From: Chrysoperla carnea
Lineage: Eukaryota; Arthropoda; Insecta; Neuroptera; Chrysopidae
DNA: 64,000 bases
Assembly: GCF_905475395.1 (NCBI RefSeq)
Contig: NC_058339.1
Span: forward strand, 20,778,001 to 20,842,000
Direction of reading: 5' to 3'
How positions within the stretch are numbered: position 1 is the first letter of the stretch; the number at the start of each line of letters is the position of its first letter. The notes under the pieces are model-generated. The model searched no databases, had not been told where the DNA came from, and worked only from the letters and a program-made list of their open reading frames with translations. The translations under genes and the position numbers were made by a program. Positions 25,079 to 39,400 of the stretch are shown piece after piece.

Positions 25079-26649
25079 AGTTAAACCCACAAAATTTGAT
25101 CACACACAATTTTTAATGCATCAAATTTAATTAATTGTTCTTTTTCAATAATTTTAATTGGACATTTACTATAACATTTACATGTAAAGAATTGCATATT
25201 AGTCATAACAGCCCCCTTTAATGCAAAAAATATCCACTGGAAGCGATGGCGTCGATTTTATTCTCTCAACCATGACTACATACGCACAAAACGAATAGCG
25301 CATCTTAGACTGTTAGTCATAGTCAATAGAACTTGTGTGGAACGTTTTCATCAGATATTCTATTTTTGAATTATAATTCTTTTTTAGAATAATAAGAAAA
25401 ACATTGAGTATGTTTTTAAATAACAAAATTCAAATTAGAAAATAAATGAATATCTTAAGAGATAGATAACTATTAACCTATTTTCTAAATCAAATTTATC
25501 CATTAAAAAAGTTACTTAAAATACAGTTAGGTCTATTAAGTAATTGTTAGTTAAATTAAAAATTATATTGTTTTATTTTAATGATAATTTATTTTATAAT
25601 AAAAAAGTAATAAGACTCGTAGAATCTACTCAGTGGGTACTGCCTTTTAAGGTAGTTTCATCATATAGTAATTCCTTTTCAGTATACCTATACCATATCT
25701 TTAAATTTGCAACCGACAAAAAATTCGAGATAGATTCATAATGGCTTTGATAATTAAAACGTACAAAGAGATGAAATTAAAGAATGAAGAACCTTATCAA
25801 TCAATTTAAAAAAAGAACTTCGCCATCTTCAATATCGTTACAAAAAATCGGAGCATGACGACTGCCGACAGAAGTGAATACTTAAAACTGTTTTTTTTTT
25901 TTTATTTATTGTGAAATTTGAGAATGAGCCTGCCCATAAAATATTTCTATTATTTAAGGTACCAAAATGTAGAAATAAAATATGTAAAAGTGATTGTTAT
26001 ACAATGCACATATAAAATATATTAGGAGCAAAAATGCCACCAAAAAGGTGCCCAGCTCCCGCCCCTCCTAAAAACTCGAAAAAATTAAACCAAATGTCCA
26101 TTATTTCTTGTACTATTTATAATTCCTGCTCAAAAACTCGTTTTAGTCTTGAACATGTATTGAGAATTTTCTTTAAATGCTCTCTCTTACGGTGAAATTT
26201 GAAAGTCATCTAAGAAACAAACCTTTTGTTAAAAAACAAATTGATATTTTTTTTCTTACAATGTGTATTATTTTCTAATAAAAGATTATTGAAAATAAAT
26301 ATTTCCTTTATAAAAATAATTCAAAGAAAATAAACATCAAAATGATTTAAATATTAATAAAAATTGAAAATTGAAAATAAAAACTATAATAATATTTATG
26401 GCGTAGCGTAGTAATATGATCGAATTTTTGGCCATTGCTCATCCATTGCTGCATATCTTTGTTTATATATCTTTCTCCTTTTTTAATTACATACTTCAAT
26501 GTTTAAATGACCAAATATCAAAATATTTTATGCACTTTGCTAATAAAATAAATAAAATAATTTAATTAATTAATTATTTTTTAAATACAGATGGTCTAAT
26601 AAACTTAGCAAAAAATAATTTGTTCGATGAGTATTAAAATTTCTAAATT
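25079..26649. other. upstream region of armadillo
   Basis: AT-rich. I cannot place a promoter with confidence. No other gene recognised. Confidence 0.45.
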
Positions 26650-26813
26650 GTTTATAAAAGTGAACTATTTTGAATAGCGGAAGAAATCAAGTTCTACGAA
26701 TCAGGTGAATCAGCTATTGTATTAGGTACTTTGTGTGTAACGTGCTGTTTGTGAGACAATTTTTTACACTTGTTACTTAAATTATTACTTAATTTTGATA
26801 ATTCTGGTACACG
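26650..26813 (+). other. arm: candidate 5' non-coding exon of armadillo
   Basis: A strong donor (ACG then GTAAGT) ends at 26813, and the first coding exon begins with an acceptor (TTCAG, ending 27215) followed by 25 untranslated bases before the ATG at 27241. That arrangement demands an upstream non-coding exon, and this donor is the best candidate seen. The start at 26650 is arbitrary. Confidence 0.5.
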
Positions 26814-27240
26814 GTAAGTATTAAAAATATTAAAGAACATATAAATTATTGGTGCATTAATTAATTAATGTTAAAATTACCGTGTTCATGCTGGGTGTGG
26901 TGAAATTAAATATTATGAGTAAATCTGTCATGGAGACAAAACTTTTAAACTAAATTATTTAATCTAAAAACGATTTTCCTCAATGATAATCACTTCTATT
27001 TTAAAATTTGACCTATATCAAATGATGTTAAATAGGAATATGCAGATTTTTTAATGCATTTTAAAAAATATCAACATTTTAAATTTATCAAAGGATGCCG
27101 CCATGCATCAACATCGATCTTATGAAAAGCAACGTTGTCATATCGTTCAATGCGTATTTCAAATTCCAATGTTTTTAAAGATATGTCAAAATAATATTTA
27201 TTTATTCTTTTTCAGGTGTCAATAATACGCCGGTATCAAT

Positions 27241-30200
27241 ATGAGTTACCAAATGCAGTCGCAAAATAGACCAAGTAATTATTTTAATTTAAAAAAACAA
27301 TTTTTTTTTTTTAAATTATATATTTTATCATTTTATCCTTTTTTTTTTAATTTTAGTGTCACACGGAAATTATCAAGGACCTGATGAAATAGGTTCCAAA
27401 GAACAAACACTTATGTGGCAACAAAATAATTATATGCCAGATTCTGGCATCCATTCAGGAGCTGCTACGCAAGTTCCATCGTTGTCAGGAAAAGAAGATG
27501 AAGATATGGAAGGTGATCAATTGATGTTTGATTTGGATCAAGGATTTGCCCAAGGTTTCACACAAGATCAAGTTGATGGTACGAATAATAAAAATAATGT
27601 ATTTGAAAAAAGTTTTCTAAAGTAATTTTTTGTTTTTAGATATGAATCAACAATTGAGTCAAACTCGTTCCCAACGAGTTCGTGCTGCAATGTTTCCAGA
27701 AACTTTGGAAGAAGGTATCGAAATACCATCTACTCAGTTTGATCCAGCACAACCGACTGCTGTTCAACGTTTAGCTGAACCAAGTCAAATGCTGAAACAT
27801 GCAGTTGTTAATCTAATTAATTATCAAGATGATGCTGATTTAGCAACACGTGCAATTCCTGAATTGATCAAACTTTTGAACGATGAAGATCAAGTTGTTG
27901 TCTCACAAGCAGCAATGATGGTTCATCAATTATCTAAAAAAGAAGCTTCACGACATGCTATTATGAATAGTCCTCAAATGGTAGCTGCATTAGTTCGAGC
28001 TATTTCTAATAGCAATGATTTGGAAACCACTAAAGGTGCCGTTGGAACTTTACATAACTTATCCCATCATCGTCAAGGTTTACTTGCAATCTTTAAAAGT
28101 GGCGGAATACCTGCTCTTGTAAAATTATTAAGTTCTCCGGTTGAATCCGTTTTATTCTACGCCATAACAACATTACACAATTTACTCTTACATCAAGATG
28201 GATCCAAAATGGCTGTTCGATTGGCTGGAGGCTTACAAAAGATGGTAGCTCTTTTACAACGTAACAATGTGAAATTTTTAGCAATCGTTACAGATTGTTT
28301 ACAAATATTGGCGTATGGAAATCAAGAGAGTAAATTAATCATTTTGGCTTCTCAAGGTCCCATTGAATTGGTCCGTATTATGCGCTCATATGATTACGAG
28401 AAGTTATTATGGACTACATCGCGAGTATTGAAAGTTTTGTCGGTTTGTTCAAGCAACAAACCAGCTATTGTTGAAGCTGGTGGTATGCAAGCTTTAGCAA
28501 TGCATTTAGGAAATCCCAGCCAACGTCTAGTACAAAATTGTTTATGGACTTTACGTAATTTGTCGGATGCAGCCACCAAAGTTGATGGACTTGAAGGATT
28601 ACTTCAAAGTTTAGTACAAGTTCTTCAATCTACAGACGTCAATGTAATTACATGCGCAGCTGGAATTTTATCAAATTTGACATGTAACAATCAACGAAAC
28701 AAAGTTACTGTCTGTCAAGTAGGTGGTGTTGACGCACTTGTCCAAACAATTGTAAATGCAGGCGATCGCGAAGAAATCACTGAACCTGCAGTTTGCGCTT
28801 TACGTCATTTAACGTCGCGACATGTTGAATCTGAAATGGCACAAAATGCTGTACGATTGAATTATGGAATGCAAGTAATTGTTAAACTGTTACATCCACC
28901 ATCCAGATGGCCATTGGTGAAAGCTGTTATTGGCTTAATCAGAAATTTGGCCTTATGTCCTGCAAATCATGCTCCACTCCGTGAACATGGTGCTATTCAT
29001 CATTTGGTACGATTATTAATGCGAGCATTCCAGGATACAGAAAGAGTAAGTTAAATAGTATTTTTGTTTATTTTAAATTTACGCAAAAAATGTCAGGATA
29101 TTTCAACAGTTATCTCAATCTATTGTTTGTTTTCATTGGTTTTTTTACGGTTTATCCATGACCTGCTTTTAACATATTTGACAGATACAAAAAAAAAAAA
29201 ATAGTTGAAATCGAAAAATTGGACTGTATGTTTTATGTTCCAAGGTTACTTAGAAATTTTATGGAAATATACAAAACTGAAAGGCATGAGAGTTATAACT
29301 TATTTTTTATTTACAGAGATCATCAGTTGCAAGCAATGGAAGTCAACAACCTGGAGCATACGCTGATGGAGTTCGCATGGAAGAAATTGTAGAAGGAACG
29401 GTAGGAGCCTTGCATATTTTAGCTCGAGAATCACATAACAGGGCAATAATACGAGGCCAATTAGTAATACCAATATTTGTGCAACTATTATTTAATGAAA
29501 TTGAAAATATTCAACGTGTCGCTGCTGGTGTTCTTTGTGAGCTAGCTGCGGACAAAGAAGGTGCTGAAATGATTGAACAAGAAGGTGCAACTGCACCCTT
29601 AACAGAATTATTACATTCACGAAATGAAGGTGTTGCAACATACGCCGCCGCTGTTTTGTTCCGAATGTCCGAAGATAAACCACAAGATTATAAAAAACGA
29701 CTGTCAATGGAGTTAACAAATTCCTTATTCCGTGAAGATCCTAATCTATGGAATAACGCGGATTTAGGGATGGGCCCTGATTTACAGGTAATATAATCTT
29801 TCATTTTATTAAATAATGTTTAATATATTTTGCATGAATTGTTATTGTGTAAATATTTAGAAATGCACTTCCAATCATGTTTTGGACGATTTTTTTTTAC
29901 ATTAGATAATTGATTGTGTAAAAAATTTGATTAGTTCGATTTTTTTTAAAAGTGATACATAAGGATTCATATTTCATCAATTTATATTTTAATATCTCTT
30001 ATTATCGTTTGTATTAACGATAGTAAGAATTTAACTAAGAAAAAGTAAGCTCAACAAGAATTTTCTCATTAATGTTGTGGAAAATCTTCCTGCTGAACAT
30101 ACAAAAACACACAACATTATTTATTTATACCAAAGTCTTGATTTATACCAATTTTTTCGATGTCTCCTTTTATTTTCTTCAATTTTTAATTTATTTTTAT

Positions 30201-33200
30201 TTTAATAGTGTACGGAGGGAAGATATCTGACAGTTATTTTCAATCTTAATATGGCCATTACTTAATTTGGCAAAATTTTAAGCAATCTAAATTGTAACGT
30301 TAACAAATCGCTAAAGCAGTTTTTTTATTTTTTCTGACAATTTTAGACAGTCATTACTTATTTTTTAGCGGAAACACTTCTTAAAGTAGTTCGGTTGTTT
30401 GAGCTAGTGCGGTGAATGTTCATTTTTTGCGGTAAATGATAGTTCAAAGTCCCTTGATCACAATGAACACAGTTTTAGGGCCTTTCAAAGTCCCTTAATC
30501 ACAATAAACACAGTTTTGGGGCCTCTTGCGGGGCAAAATTGTGAATTTTTTCATTTTAAAATTGTGATTAACACAGTACTTTATGGAAGAACTCAAATAA
30601 TGATGGCTGAATAAAAATTAAGTGGTGCCATAATAATGAAAATAATTGTCAAATTAGAAATTCATTCAAACTTATGTTTCCGGTTGTACCTCCAACAATA
30701 AACTTTAAAAGATTTATTTTATTTTTAAAATTTATTTTAAGTTTTTTTTTTGTTTCGTTTTAAATTTTTATTTTGCATTCGTTTTATTAATTTCCTATTT
30801 AGGATATGCTTGGCCCTGATCAAGGGTATGATGGTATGTATGGCCAAGGGCCTCCTAGTGTACATAGCAGCCATGGATATAAACATTTCCAACAACAGCA
30901 AGGTAAGCTTATTCTATCCCTGGAACAGCTACTATCAAACACTAATAAAATTATACTCTCTAATAAATGTTAAGGGGTTATATTTATAATAATTTAACAA
31001 AAATAAATTTTTTGTTATATGCATGTTCTCACAGCGGCTAATACGGGAAAATGTTTATTATTAAATGGCGGTATCTAACTTGGTAATATATTTATTATTA
31101 AAAAAATAATTTGTAGTTTAGATATCATGTAGCGCATGATTTTTTTATATATTTAATTGTTTATTTTAGATAAATTTTTTTATTTATTTTAGTTGTATTA
31201 TTATTTTAATTTTTTTATTTTCTTTTTGTAAATATGGCCTTTTTAGTCGATCTATTCGATTTAAAATTTAGAAACAATTAACCGAATAAAATTCCCACTT
31301 AAGATGTTTTTTCAATTTTTATTTTGTTTTCAAGCTAGCAATAGATGGTCATCATCTATCCTACATTGATTTTCATAGGAATAGAATGTCATTAAATGAC
31401 TTTAAATCTCAATGCTAACTCATTGCTTAGCATAAATGTAAATAACTCAAAGTACATGTTTCTTTAAAATAAGTTTTACTGTAATTATTTATTTTTTTCC
31501 AGGGTGGGAATATGGGGACTTTAATACATAATTATTCTTCTGATTTGTTGGTTATATTAAATAAATGAATAATAATTGTTGATTTTTATTATTTATAATT
31601 TCTACTTATACGTAATTTAATGGTAATAGTCTGCATTTTTTATCTAGTTTAATTTATTTTTAACTTAATAAAAGCGATGAGTGATTTAAATTTAACAAAA
31701 CATTTACTAACTGTAGATTATATTTTCATTTCTAAAAACTAACTATTAAATCTGCTTGCTTTATTCAATTAATGTTTTATTTTAATCAACATGATGGGAA
31801 CTTGGTTAAATTATAGTCAGTGGGAACGATTAGAGTAGAAAAGATTAATTGAATATAGAAAAATAAGCGTACCTACCATCTACACATTGTACCGAAGGGA
31901 TATTGAGGGATTCGAACATATACATAAAGTATAATTCCGGGTTCAATTCCATGAATTAGAACAATTAGGCATTATTAGTTAATCTTCGTCAATAAACACA
32001 AAAAACTCTGTGGATACACTAAAAATACCGAGGCAAAAATCTATTGAAACTAAACAAAATGTCCAAAAAAAAAGTAAACATGATAAAGTTAGCATTTGAA
32101 ATGCGCATGTACACAATAAAGGAATGATATCAGCTGAATATTACATCCAACATTATCAATAGTTTTGGTATTAATTGGGCCACTTATTTTTATGAAACTA
32201 ATGGGGGTAATATTAATTATAGCCGCGTAATTGAGTCTTATCAAAAATCTTTAAATCGGTAGATTCCAATTTTTTCAAATTTCGTCGCTTCTGCTGTAAA
32301 GGCTACGATGAATTCCCACGGGTACTAAAAAGCTATATCTCGTGATTCCATTAATTTAGACCAGGAAATAATACAGTAAAATAATATTTTTCGAATTCTA
32401 GGAATTCATACAAGAAAACCCTTTCTCTCTTTAGATGAGCTACAAATTTAAAAAAAAACCACCATACAATTTGCTAACCTTGCGAATTTTTGCAATAAAA
32501 CTCAAAAATCACTTTAATTCTTTAATTCCCAGTATCACTTGTATGTGACAGAAGTTTAATAGTGTCGTTTAATTTGATAAGTAAAATTGCATTAGATGGA
32601 CATGAGAATTGAAGAGTTAAATCATCATTAGAGCACTAATTAAAGCTAGCCATAACAAGAATTTTTAAGTTATTACTCCAAAGTTATTATCTATTCTATA
32701 CCATCGTCTTTAACTATTATCTCTATTATCGTATCAGAGTATACTGTATTTAGATCATGGATAATAGAGATATTATGACTAGACTATAATTATGATTTTT
32801 AATTTACAATCAATTTCAATTTATTTGAATCACTTTTCTTGAATTTACAAAAATAATACACAGAATCTCATTAAGAAAATGGCTATATTATGTTATTTTT
32901 TATTGAATTTTAAGTTTTGTTAATTTCTACTATATAGAAAATTATTTAGTATTGAAATGAATTCATTAAAATTATTTCACGCATGATTTTATAGTTGTAG
33001 TAAAATTAGTATCAGAAATTATTTAAAAAAATGTTATTATCCATAAGAAGTTAAACTGCGATAATAAAAAAAATATTTTCTTGAATATAGGTTATGACCA
33101 GATACCAATAGATTCTATGCAAGGTCTTGAGATCGGATCCCATCATGGCGGTGGCGGAGGATCAACATATGGCCCCATAGATGCCATGGATGTTGGACCA

Positions 33201-33296
33201 CACGACGCAGATTTGGGCTTCGATCAACTCGACACACTCCCATCACCTCCACAGGGTAATAATACTGCAGCCGCTTGGTATGACACCGATCTCTAA
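27241..33296 (+). CDS. arm: Armadillo / beta-catenin, six coding exons, 812 aa
   Basis: Coding exons: 27241-27274, 27357-27578, 27640-29045, 29317-29787, 30803-30902, 33091-33296 (2,439 nt, 813 codons with stop). All junctions are GT-AG and keep phase. The N-terminal phosphodegron D-S-G-I-H-S is at residues 40-45, with Ser41, Ser45, Thr49 and Ser53 spaced by four, as for CK1/GSK3 phosphorylation and beta-TrCP recognition. The alpha-catenin binding region (A-V-V-N-L-I-N-Y) ends at about 147. Armadillo repeats fill about 145-690. A Gly-rich acidic tail ends W-Y-D-T-D-L, the PDZ-type C-terminus. The protein links cadherin to alpha-catenin at junctions and co-activates TCF in Wnt signalling. Length fits insect Armadillo. 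One intron holds a RepA scrap (29093-29145). Identity is certain; exon 1 is short but encodes a family-like start. Confidence 0.97.
31503..31532 (+). CDS. arm: candidate alternative last exon of armadillo
   Basis: Within the last coding intron a strong acceptor (TTTTTTTCCAG, ending 31502) precedes a short frame. Joined in phase to the donor at 30902 it would add G-W-E-Y-G-D-F-N-T and stop (TAA at 31530-31532). AATAAA follows at about 31560. The product would lose the acidic tail and the D-T-D-L end. Alternative C-termini of Armadillo are known in Drosophila neurons. Use of this exon is inferred from sequence only. Confidence 0.4.
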
Positions 33297-35639
33297 TCAT
33301 TAGATACATACATATATAAATATAATACATCATTATTTCTATTGTAATAATCATTATAAAAATTGATTGACATTATTGATTATATATTTTTATTTTATAA
33401 TTAGAAAAGTAAGACTGTAAAACGTAATATTACGAACAAAGCAAAAACAGGTTTTTTTTTTCATAATTTTTCAAATTGTGGTTAAATTAATTATTATTGC
33501 ATAAAATAATTGTCTTAAGTTCAAAAAATGGTGATTTTGAACATATAAATTCATTTTTTTTTAAATTGTTAATATCTAAAATTTGTTTCATTAAAGCACA
33601 AAAGATAAGTAAAACAAGATTAAACACTTTTGAAATTGCACAACATCTGGAAGAAATTATCCGTAATTTCAAAAAATACGGTACCGAATTCATAATAAAT
33701 TTTCGTGGGGCCACTAGTAGGGTTGCCAATTCCGTAAGAAGTAATTCCAGGACATTATGAAAAGTAGTCAATATACATATACTACGTAAGTATACTACTA
33801 TATGCAGGACATATACTTATTAAGCGGAATAAAAAAAAAATAATAAAATTTTTATTTAAAATCACATGAAATTGCAATATTTTTGGCTTATAAATTTCAA
33901 CGATTTATACCGTACAGATCCGAATATCCGTAATCAAATGAAATTACACTAACAGGACAGAAAATCTAAGAAATGCATAATTCGAAAATAGATAAAATTA
34001 TATAAAGATAGAAAAAGTTTCAACCACATTTACCATTAGAAAAATAAAAGTTATTTATGTTTTAAATCGAGAGTGGGCAAAATGCTCGTAACGCGAGTGC
34101 TGAAGAGTTATATCAGTTCAAACTCACATTAGAGATCCATGCTATAGTGTAATTCTAACCAATATGCGTTAAAATGAATGTTCTCTTAATCTTACATTTA
34201 GGACGTTTGGCAATTCTACTTACTAGGTCGTTTTTGATAATAAATCACCATTTGCTGAAAAGATAGATATCAATGATAATATACATTTAGTATATTGTAG
34301 TAACAAATATTTATATATACATTCTTTATTTAATTGACATATTCGTATGTTGTTATAATTTTAATTTAAATATTGATTTTTTTTTATTGACTTTTATAAA
34401 TATTTTATTAATCATTATTTTACCTTTCCAATTCATAATATGTATGACTGATAAATGATTAAATATAAAACAATATGCATGTTCTGTGATTGAATGGGAA
34501 TTTCGCACATTCTTGATGTATTTTAAGCAAAATCCTCCTCTTAATTCATCATCATTAGAAGTAAATTTAAAAAAAATTGTATTTTTTACTTCATACAACA
34601 CCGTTGAATTCGCATTTTTTCTTCAAATTGTTTTTAATAAATTCGTTAAGGTTGTAAATGAGAATTGAGCGGTGTAATTATTACAAAATGTAGACGTTTC
34701 TCAAAATTCAATGTATAAATGTGAACAAAAAGTATATTTTACTTTATACTTTATTTTTGTTTTTCACACATTCTAAAGCGCAGGGTTAAAAACCGTATGG
34801 TAGGGCCATTTGATGGCTCTACTTAAATGTATTTGTTTTGATCTTTGTAAATTTCAAGTTCTATTCGCTGATAGAATGGAGTAAATTTATTCAACTTTCA
34901 CACATTACATAAATAAAACATACACACCATTGGCTCGCAGTTTACTTAGCAGTATTTTAGTGTAGTATCGTAATTTTAAATAAATCTCTTTTAAATAAAA
35001 CATTTTTATTAGATATATTTGGTTCTTAGAATAAAACAAAAACAAGAAAACTTTTTAAATACAATAAATACCACCTATTTGTTTAAAATATTTTATGTAA
35101 TTTTATGTTCGATTTTTCTATTTAAACATTTAAAAGTATTTGAATAAATTTTAACGACTCATTTTTGTTTGAATCAATTTTTTCTCAAATTGTCTTCTAT
35201 AACTAATAAATACTTAATATAAACGTAATTTGGAAAGTGTGTTTATATTTTAAGATCCTTAAACATTTTTATTAGTAGTTATTCATATTCTCCCCTGCAG
35301 ATTATTTTGAGAGATGAGGTTGCAACAATATTTTATTAAAATATAAGTTTTGTCCTTCTAACTTAAAAAAAGCTTCTAGGAAGAATACTTGGAGCTTCCA
35401 CATTTTCCGCTCAGTGTGGCTTACAATCTTTTGGTGAATGGATTCTTCTCCCGATCTATGAAACTTGCAATAAGAGAATTAAACAAGAAAAAAACACATA
35501 GAAGAAATTCTTGAGAGGTTTACAAGTTCAACTCCCATCGAAGTTTGAATGAATATTAAAAAAACAATTACTGGATACCCCCCTAAATAAACATACGTTT
35601 ATTGTGTCTTAATCATTCGCCTGTTAATACGATATCTCA
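33297..35639. other. armadillo 3' region and intergenic spacer
   Basis: Convergent spacer between armadillo and the Kelch gene. Possible polyadenylation signals (AATAAA) lie near 33692 and 33826. An 87-codon frame at 33497-33760 has no recognisable domain and is not called. Confidence 0.45.
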
Positions 35640-36440
35640 AAAGCAAAGAAGAAATCAAGTTGGAATTATAATATTTTCAATTTAAAAAACAAAAAGTAAC
35701 CATAAATTAGAACAAAAAGTGTTGTTCCTTTTTAGAAACAAAAAAACCTACGTATACTCAATGGACTTCAGTACGTAAAAAAGAATTTCAGAAATAACTT
35801 GAATTAAAGTTAAAATCAATTTAAAAAATGAATTCGGAGACAAAAAGTGTAATCATAAATTAGAACAAAAAGTGTTGTCCCTTTTTAAAAATAAAAAAAA
35901 ACTTACGTATATTCAATAGACTTCAGGACATAAAAAAGAATTTCAGAAAGAATTGAATTAAATAATAGTAAAAGATTTTTACTAAAAAAAATAAATTATA
36001 AATTGAATAATAAAAGATAAAACTAATAAATAAAAATCGAAATTAAAAAATTAATTCGAAGACAAAAAGTATAATCATAAATTAGAACAAAAAGTGTTGT
36101 ACTTTTTTACAAATAAAAAAACTTACGTATATTCAATAGACTTCAGGACATAAAAAAGAATTTCAGAAAGAATTGAATTAAATAATAGTAAAAGATTTTT
36201 ACTAAAAAAGATTAAATAAAAATCGAAATTAAAAAATTAATTCGAAGACAAAAAGTGTAATCATAAATTAGAACAAAAAGTGTTGTCCTTTTTTAAAAAT
36301 AAAAAAACTTACGTATATTCAATAGACTTCAATACATAAAAAAGAATTTCAGAAAGAATTAAATTAAATAATAGTTAAAGATTTTTACTAAAATAAATAA
36401 ATTATAAATTGTATAATAAAAGATAAAAATCGAAATGTGT
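35640..36440. repeat. irregular tandem repeat beside the Kelch gene 3' end
   Basis: The block CATAAATTAGAACAAAAAGT recurs at 35701, 35854, 36076 and 36262 (spacings 153, 222 and 186), each time followed by AAAAAACTTACGTATATTC-like and AGAATTTCAGAAA-like blocks. Length differences come from A/T-rich inserts. It begins just downstream (minus sense) of the Kelch stop codon. Confidence 0.85.
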
Positions 36441-36460
36441 AACAAGTACCATCATTATTG

Positions 36461-39400
36461 TTACATTAATGATGCTGGGGGTAATGTGACAGCACCATGG
36501 CCAGAAAGAGTAGTGGGTAAACCAGCAATTCCTCTAACCCACGTACATCTTTCTACACAATAACATTCCACATTGCTTAATGCTCTCATATAAACGGTTG
36601 TAACACCACCAATAATTATAATTTGTGTTCCAATATATGCGACAGCATGACCATGTCGTGGTATAGCCATTTCACAACATAAACGCCATTGTTTGTCTTT
36701 AGCACACCATACATCAATTGACTCCAAGCTAATAATATCTCCTTTATTTTTATCACTTTGGCGACCTGCACCTCCAATTAAATAAAGCGTATCATTCATT
36801 ACAAATAAGTGTGAAAAACATCGTGGGAATCTTAAATTTGTTACATGCGTCCATCTAAAAATTACGAAGGCAGATACAATGCGTAATGATTTGAAAACTC
36901 ATTATTGAAATAATTATTTTTAATTTATACTCATTAGATCTTGTATCATAACATTCAACGTCATTACACAGGGGAGCTCTTTTAACTCCGGTCATTCCAC
37001 CGGCCACCCAAATATAATCACGATATTTAACACAAGCAATACCCATTCGTGGTGTTTTTAATGGCGCCATTTCTTCCCATTTATTTGCATTTGGTTCATA
37101 TCGTTCTACAGATGCCAAGACTCTTAAAATTCCAATGAAGTCAAAATTATTTAAAAAACATGAATAATTCGAATTGAAATTATCAAATACCTTCCTAATC
37201 GATCTTGTCCTCCAATAGCATACATTTTTTGACAAATTACAACTAACCCAAAATTTTTGCGAGCCTTAGCCATACTACATTCATTGTACCAAGTTCTACT
37301 CACAGGATCAAAACTCCACACAGTATTTACAACATTTGATGATTTATTATGTGATTCTTCATCTTGTCGAGGATCAGCACCACCTGTTATTCAAAATTTC
37401 ATTTTTAATCTCCGACTAAAAAAAGGGTTGTTATAAGTTTGACCGCTATGTGTGTGTGTATGTCTGTCTCTCTGTGGCATCTTAGCATATAAACGGATGA
37501 ATCGATTTTGTTTCGTTTGAAAGGTAATTTAATGGAGTGCTCTTAGCTAGGCTTCAAGTGTGAGTTTAGGGTTCCGTACTCGAAAAATTAGTCAAAAATT
37601 ATCTCATCCTCTTGTTAGCGTATTTAAGTGATTGGGTTTCCACAGTAAATAAATGAATTTTTACCAACTAAATAAATACGCCCATGCAAAAATGCGACAC
37701 AATGATGATGACGTGGTTCTGGTAATTCAGTAACAAACTTCCAACAATTTGATTCAGGAATATATTGATAAATATCTTTGCCAGTATTTCTACCAATTCC
37801 ATAATGAGAATGAGGATCAATTCCACCAAAAATTAAAATTGTTTCACGGTTTGCATCGTATAATGACCCCTCAAGAAGTATATCTTTCATTTGAGATGAG
37901 TGACCAAATTTGACCGTATTCAGTTCGTTTCTAAAATAAAATAATTGAAAATTATTGAGCGCAAGTCGCTATTAATACAGCACACTATGTGTTTATAGCC
38001 TTGATAAGTAAATTTTGGTGCTGAAATACTTTAAAATCCAATATTCAAGTATACCTTGCTGAACTTTTATCATCTTCTTGATATTGCAACTGTGGTTTAT
38101 CTCGACCCGCAGAATATCTACCTCGATTTGTATCATCTTCTTCAAGTTGAACCATTCTATTCCGACTAGCTCTTGATAATTTTTTTCTGTCGTCTTGACG
38201 GTGTAAGGGAGGTTTTTCTCTTATTCTCGACATCGGTTTTTCTAATTGATCTTCAATAGTTCTATGTTTCCCTAGTTCGACAGTTTCATTTCTTTTTATT
38301 TGTTTCATCCTGAAAATTTTGTTTTATTAAAACGAAATTAGTTGCATTATTACCGAACTTACATCATGTCAGTTAAATTCCAGGCACTTCCTTCCTCCGA
38401 TAGCGTGGTTTGTGGTTCTAATTCACGAATTATTGGAAAATTCTAAAAAATAATTGTTTGTTAGATTGATTCATTAAGTTATAAATAACGAATTTGAAGG
38501 TAAGGGCTATACATTGTAAGTGTCCATGACGATTCAAAATTTATTAATGTAAAACCCTTATCTTCAAAATTATTTAAAATGTAAATTTTAATCACTTACT
38601 ATGTATAGCTGCTTACCTTACGTAAGAAATACAGCTCCAGGCCACACTATTTTATTTACACCATTTTACTCCGTTTTTATTTACTTTTTATAATAATTAT
38701 TATAAAATAACCAGAAAATAGAAATTATTTATGTAGAGTTACGGAGATCAATCTTGTTTCTCTATTGTTTCTTAGTGTTGCGAATATCATTTCGAAAATT
38801 GAAATCGTTTTATTGATATCGCAAAGTTACTAAGGCGGATCTTGAGATTCAATGAAGAATTGCAAATTAGGTATTTATAGTCAATAAAATTACAAAACAT
38901 TTTTCAACAATTTTCCCCCTTTATTTTCGACACATGGCGATATTAATATACATAATATAGAAAAAACAAAATACATTGCTTCATTATACATAAATTTTAA
39001 AATATAATTTTGTGAAAATATAAATTTTGTGTTATGAAAAATATACATGCGTGTAGGTTTTATTATATCTAACTTACGATTTTCCTGGAAGCTAACATTT
39101 CATCCATTGTAGGTATGGTATGTTTAAGGCTTTTAACGCTCTCGGCAACATTAGCCTGGCTATTACGAGAACGATTTCGAGTTTTTTTCGCTACTTTTGG
39201 CAAAGTTTTTTCCATTATTGCCTCGTTACGATACACATCTAAATATTCGAGAAATTGTCTATAAGTTACATAATTCTTTTCTTCGCCACTTAAATTACGA
39301 TGTGCTGGTTCTTCTAATCCTAAAACGTCTAACCAATGCTGAAAATCATCATTTTTGTGGCCGTACCAATATTTAATAATAACGAAACTGTATAAGAAAA

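Noticed and set aside
27630-29719. Minus-strand frames inside armadillo exons
   Set aside because: They are shadows of the strongly conserved plus-strand coding exons.
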